Source: CAITZA01 sp937915285
GTDB lineage: Bacteria; Desulfobacterota; Desulfomonilia; Desulfomonilales; Desulfomonilaceae
Length of the DNA stretch: 64,000 bases
Assembly (NCBI GenBank): GCA_036821825.1
Contig: DAISIV010000010.1
Location: forward strand, 1-64,000
Reading direction: 5' to 3'
Under the pieces are notes generated by a model. It was not told the origin of the DNA. It saw only the letters and a list, made by a program, of their open reading frames with translations, and did not search any database. This document shows, piece after piece, positions 61,409 through 64,000 of the stretch. The position numbers and the translations under genes were made by a program. Each line of letters begins with the position of its first letter. Position 1 is the stretch's first letter.

Positions 61409-62341
61409 TCATTTCAGACCGCCTACTATAGTGATTACGTTTTCCCGCATCATGCCTATGTAGGTCTCACCGGCAGAGTCCTCGGCGCCCATGGAATCAG
61501 AATATAACTCCCCTCCGATTACCACTCCCGCTTCACGGGCTATCTCCCTGATGAGTTTTGGGTTTACACTGGTCTCCACAAACACCGCCTTGACTCCAAG
61601 ATTCTTAATGGATGCGACGACCGATTTGAATCTCGAAGGTGTCATGCCGCCACCTACCTCCGAACCGGTCGACCACCCGACAGGCGCCTGATTCCTGAAC
61701 CCGTACTCTACTGCAAAATAGTTGAATGCGTCATGGCTCGTAACGAGTATTCGCTGGGGAACCGGTATGATATGAACCATTTGTCTAATCCATGAATCGA
61801 GGGCTCTCAGTTCGGCCAAGTATAACTTTGCCCTTGATTCCAGGCTCCATTTCAGGGAAGGATTGGCCTCACACAGGGCGGATGTTATGTTTCGAACATA
61901 AATGGCTGCGTTTTTTGGTGAGAACCATGCGTGAGGGTCAGTGGTTATTTTGCCGTCGGTATCCAGTTCCAGCGGCTGAACCCCTTCTGCAGCAGTAACA
62001 ATGGGCTTCCCTGCGTCTTTGGCGAGGGTGGCCATCCAGTTCTTGCCCTCAAGATGGAGGCCGTTCTGAATGCAGATCTCAGCCTGCGCAGCCATCTGAG
62101 CGTCTTTAGGCGTAGGCATGTAAGTATGGGGGTCAGCGCCAGGAGCCAGTATGCACTTTACCTCCAAGGAATCCCCTACGATGTTTCTGGTGAAGTCTGC
62201 AATCTGTGTGGTTGAACAAAGTATTATTCCTTTGCCGCCTTGGGCCCTGGAAAAGGCCCGCACCGAATCCGTCCCGACCAGTATCCAGGCAACCAGCAGG
62301 AATGAGCATGAAATAAGGAATATCTTTTGGCGGTTCAGCAT
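61409..62341 (-). CDS. Metal ABC transporter binding protein (TroA/MntC/ZnuA-type)
   Basis: From ATG 62341, behind AAGGGGA, a 310-residue protein with a signal peptide (ISCSFLLVAWILVG). Metal ligands of cluster A-I proteins appear: His in GADPHTYMP, His in DPHAWFS, His in TSHDAFNYF and Asp near GGELYSDSMG. A third histidine rather than glutamate resembles TroA and ZnuA, which bind Zn or Mn. The nearby manganese exporter suggests Mn. Confidence 0.87.
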   Translation of the reverse strand: MLNRQKIFLISCSFLLVAWILVGTDSVRAFSRAQGGKGIILCSTTQIADFTRNIVGDSLEVKCILAPGADPHTYMPTPKDAQMAAQAEICIQNGLHLEGKNWMATLAKDAGKPIVTAAEGVQPLELDTDGKITTDPHAWFSPKNAAIYVRNITSALCEANPSLKWSLESRAKLYLAELRALDSWIRQMVHIIPVPQRILVTSHDAFNYFAVEYGFRNQAPVGWSTGSEVGGGMTPSRFKSVVASIKNLGVKAVFVETSVNPKLIREIAREAGVVIGGELYSDSMGAEDSAGETYIGMMRENVITIVGGLK

Positions 62342-62385
62342 TTCCCCTTTTTTAGCGCCGGCTATTTCCCTGAGTGTGATCCGAA

Positions 62386-62946
62386 TCACGATGTCAGGGT
62401 TTGATAAATGATTTTGGCCCCGATGCAAATCAAGACAGCTCCGCCTAGTCGCTCAGCCCATTCACCCAGATGCGCGCCCGCCTTCTTGCCTATTCTTGTA
62501 CCCACAAAAGTCATCAAGAACGCCGCCAACCCTATCACAATGGCAGGCCCCCAGATGGTCATTCCGATGAGGCTGAACGAAACACCTATGGCTAGAGCGT
62601 CCAGGCTCGTAGCAACGGATAGCCCGACAAGACTCCAACCTCTGGTTGGATCATAGTCCTTAACTCTCTCCTCGGAATCTTTTGACTCAACAATCATCTT
62701 GATCCCGAGACCGGTCAGTATCCCAAAGGCCAACCAGTTATTGACACCATACATGTATTCTGAAACAACCGCCCCTCCGAACCATCCTATTAGTGTCATT
62801 AACGCCTGGAACAGCCCAAAATGCCATGTCAGCCTGAATGTATGCCTGAAAGTGACTTCCTGAAGCCCTCCGGAAACTGCTGCGGAAACTGCGAAAGCAT
62901 CGGCGCCCAATGCCACTGCTGTTATAAATAGAGTGATATTGTCCAC
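62386..62946 (-). CDS. mntP: MntP-type manganese efflux pump
   Basis: A 186-residue, six-helix protein with the two family motifs: TAVALGADAFAVSAAVSGG and VATSLDALAIGVSFSL, each with the conserved aspartate. MntP exports Mn(II) and prevents its toxicity. It is the first gene of the metal operon, so the cell would express export and import from one transcript. Confidence 0.9.
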   Translation of the reverse strand: MDNITLFITAVALGADAFAVSAAVSGGLQEVTFRHTFRLTWHFGLFQALMTLIGWFGGAVVSEYMYGVNNWLAFGILTGLGIKMIVESKDSEERVKDYDPTRGWSLVGLSVATSLDALAIGVSFSLIGMTIWGPAIVIGLAAFLMTFVGTRIGKKAGAHLGEWAERLGGAVLICIGAKIIYQTLTS

Positions 62947-63106
62947 CCCGGATTGACTCCTTATGTTACGATAGGGACTGTTATGTTGTTTACATCACAC
63001 GACTGCCATCGTCAAGCGGTGCCATCAACAGGCTCTTAAGGCCTCTGGCAGGCAGCCAAAAGGGTTATATTTACCTGCAATCTGGCCCCGGCCTGTGAAT
63101 CTCGGC
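62947..63106. other. Divergent region before mntP and the riboswitch
   Basis: About 160 bases between the minus-strand metal operon and the riboswitch. No yybP-ykoY-type manganese riboswitch was recognised upstream of mntP; the region should hold the operon's promoter and perhaps the operator of the fused repressor. Confidence 0.3.
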
Positions 63107-63136
63107 TTGACTCTACCCGCCTGTTGCTGATAGTTA
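63107..63136 (+). promoter_or_regulatory. Candidate promoter of the riboswitch transcript
   Basis: TTGACT (63107-63112), an 18-base spacer and TAGTTA (63131-63136). It lies just before the first conserved riboswitch bases. Confidence 0.4.
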
Positions 63137-63139
63137 AGG

Positions 63140-63298
63140 TCCATAAGCTGATACTAACGGAACACGGTTTAAATCCGTGGCGGTCCCGCCGCTGTAACCG
63201 GTGACGACTCCCTTATAACCACTGTCCGGGCAAAACCTGATGGGAAGGAAGGGAGGAGTAGGACCCGGAAGCCAGAAGACGAGTATCGGACATCGGGT
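63140..63298 (+). promoter_or_regulatory. Cobalamin (B12) riboswitch
   Basis: The aptamer core is readable: GGAACACGGTTTAAATCCGTGG, then CGGTCCCGCCGCTGTAACCGGTGA (the conserved GCCACTGTAACCGG-like core), a variable arm, and the B12 box GCCAGAAGACGAGTATC at 63270-63286. The spacing fits an adenosyl- or aquacobalamin riboswitch. It precedes the dehydrogenase gene at 63361 and an intrinsic terminator, so cobalamin would turn expression off. Confidence 0.85.
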
Positions 63299-63315
63299 AA
63301 ACTAATGGAAACGGT

Positions 63316-63351
63316 AGCCCTTGTCTCCAGTTTGGAGGCAAGGGCTTTTTA
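63316..63351 (+). terminator. Riboswitch-linked intrinsic terminator
   Basis: A 14-base stem AGCCCTTGTCTCCA/TGGAGGCAAGGGCT with GTT loop and one G-U pair, followed by TTTTTA. It stands between the B12 box and the start codon and is the likely expression platform. Confidence 0.8.
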
Positions 63352-63360
63352 TTTGGAGAA

Positions 63361-64000
63361 ATGAAGGCATTAGTTCTAAGAAAACCTGGAGACATGATCG
63401 TCTTGGACGTCCCTGATCCTGGGCCCAGGCCTGGTTACGCGGTTTTAAAAGTCGAAAGCTGCGCCCTGTGCAGGACTGACGCAAAAATGATGGTCCAAGG
63501 ACAAAGGGACCTGATTCTGCCGCGAATATTGGGCCATGAGATAGTGGGAATTCGTGAAGACACCGGCGAACGGGTTGCGGTGTGGCCGGCACAAGCGTGC
63601 GGAGTTTGTGTTCACTGCATTTCCGGAAAAGATAACCAGTGCGACACCATAGGCATTATAGGTTTCAACATGGATGGTGGATTGGCCGAGCGTCTGCTGA
63701 TCAGTGAATCCTCTCTTCACCCAATTCCCGACTCCCTCGATAGTGATGTAGCCTGTCTCGCCGAACCTCTAGCCTGCGCGATAAACGCCCTGGAACAGTC
63801 AAACATAGCCAAAGATCAGACGGCGCTGATTTTTGGAGGTGGCAGTCTTGGATTGTTACTGGCCCTGGCCGCCAAAGCCATAGGAGCCTTCCCAACGATC
63901 AATGAGACTAATCCCCAAAAATTGAAAAAAAGCAGCTACTTCCTGAGCAGGCTAGGGCTTACAAACCAAAGAGCAGACGATTCAAATGACTACGACGTGG
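63361..64000 (+). CDS. Zinc-dependent dehydrogenase under B12 control (partial)
   Basis: At least 213 residues of an MDR dehydrogenase, open to the window edge. The ATG follows GGAG. Visible features are the catalytic zinc ligands Cys (CALCRTD), His (LGHEIVG) and Glu (AEPLACA), the structural zinc lobe ACGVCVHCISGKDNQC and Rossmann site FGGGSLGLLL. In the usual MDR fold it oxidises an alcohol or reduces a ketone with NAD(P). B12 control suggests a role in cobalamin synthesis or in a bypass of a B12-dependent step, for example aminopropanol supply; that is a guess. Confidence 0.82.
   Translation, partial: MKALVLRKPGDMIVLDVPDPGPRPGYAVLKVESCALCRTDAKMMVQGQRDLILPRILGHEIVGIREDTGERVAVWPAQACGVCVHCISGKDNQCDTIGIIGFNMDGGLAERLLISESSLHPIPDSLDSDVACLAEPLACAINALEQSNIAKDQTALIFGGGSLGLLLALAAKAIGAFPTINETNPQKLKKSSYFLSRLGLTNQRADDSNDYDV

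Noticed and set aside
62947..63106. Manganese riboswitch before mntP
   Set aside because: The conserved yybP-ykoY loops were not found in this stretch on the minus strand.

Overview
The window reads as one draft-quality chromosome segment of an anaerobic, probably deltaproteobacterial (Desulfobacterota-like) organism. This rests on gene content: a tripartite TRAP carboxylate transporter, a 4-hydroxybutyryl-CoA-dehydratase-type enzyme, DUF169, DUF2889, an FMN-only glutamate-synthase domain protein, AcuA-like acetyltransferases, large hybrid kinases and a radical SAM/ArsM fusion. It is inference, with no marker gene to fix the genus. A run of 100 N at 3080-3179, flanked by two identical 55-base copies, marks a scaffold join rather than biology.

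Region 1 (1-16156) is the early half of an integrated temperate phage or phage-like element. A tyrosine integrase (14894-16096) sits next to the 3' end of a tRNA-Val(CAC) gene (16157-16231), the presumed attachment site. Leftward from a divergent repressor/Cro-like switch at 13.4-13.6 kb runs a dense, translationally coupled minus-strand operon: excisionase-like HTH, RecT/Bet annealase, Fe-S PD-(D/E)XK nuclease, SSB, DUF1064 nuclease, secreted protein, MT-A70 and SPPY-type DNA methyltransferases, primase-helicase, dCTP-deaminase-like protein, its own DNA sliding clamp and two tandem PAPS-reductase-like proteins. An AT-rich stretch with repeated TTTTTGACA motifs upstream of the primase-helicase is a candidate replication origin. 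Structural genes and the far end lie outside the window to the left.

Region 2 (16.2-27.6 kb) is host chromosome: an orphan histidine kinase, a BI-1 family membrane protein, a CopZ/CopA copper export pair, a small surface-glycan block (two SAM methyltransferases, sugar cupin, GT2 glycosyltransferase, DegT aminotransferase) and an unusual regulator joining a KaiC-like domain, an XRE HTH and a cupin.

Region 3 (27.9-42.3 kb) holds an M1 aminopeptidase followed after 15 bases by the most striking gene of the window: a 1082-residue protein joining a radical SAM/SPASM-like enzyme, an arsenite-methyltransferase (ArsM/AS3MT-like) domain with its hallmark cysteines, and a cysteine-rich DUF5714-like C-terminus. 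A large hybrid sensor kinase, a zinc dehydrogenase, a PhoU-like protein with a CDF metal exporter, a mannose-6-phosphate-isomerase-type cupin and a response regulator follow.

Region 4 (43.0-64.0 kb) carries the TRAP transporter, a pair of GNAT acetyltransferases, a chagasin-type protease inhibitor, a glutamate-synthase-like flavoprotein, an iron-sulfur protein, a thioesterase, SAM hydrolase, ComF, a 4-hydroxybutyryl-CoA dehydratase homologue, DUF169/PHP/DUF2889 genes, and a metal-homeostasis operon (MntP exporter, TroA-type binding protein, unknown anchored protein, ATPase, and an ABC permease fused to a DtxR-family repressor). The window ends in a zinc dehydrogenase gene preceded by a cobalamin riboswitch with a strong intrinsic terminator.
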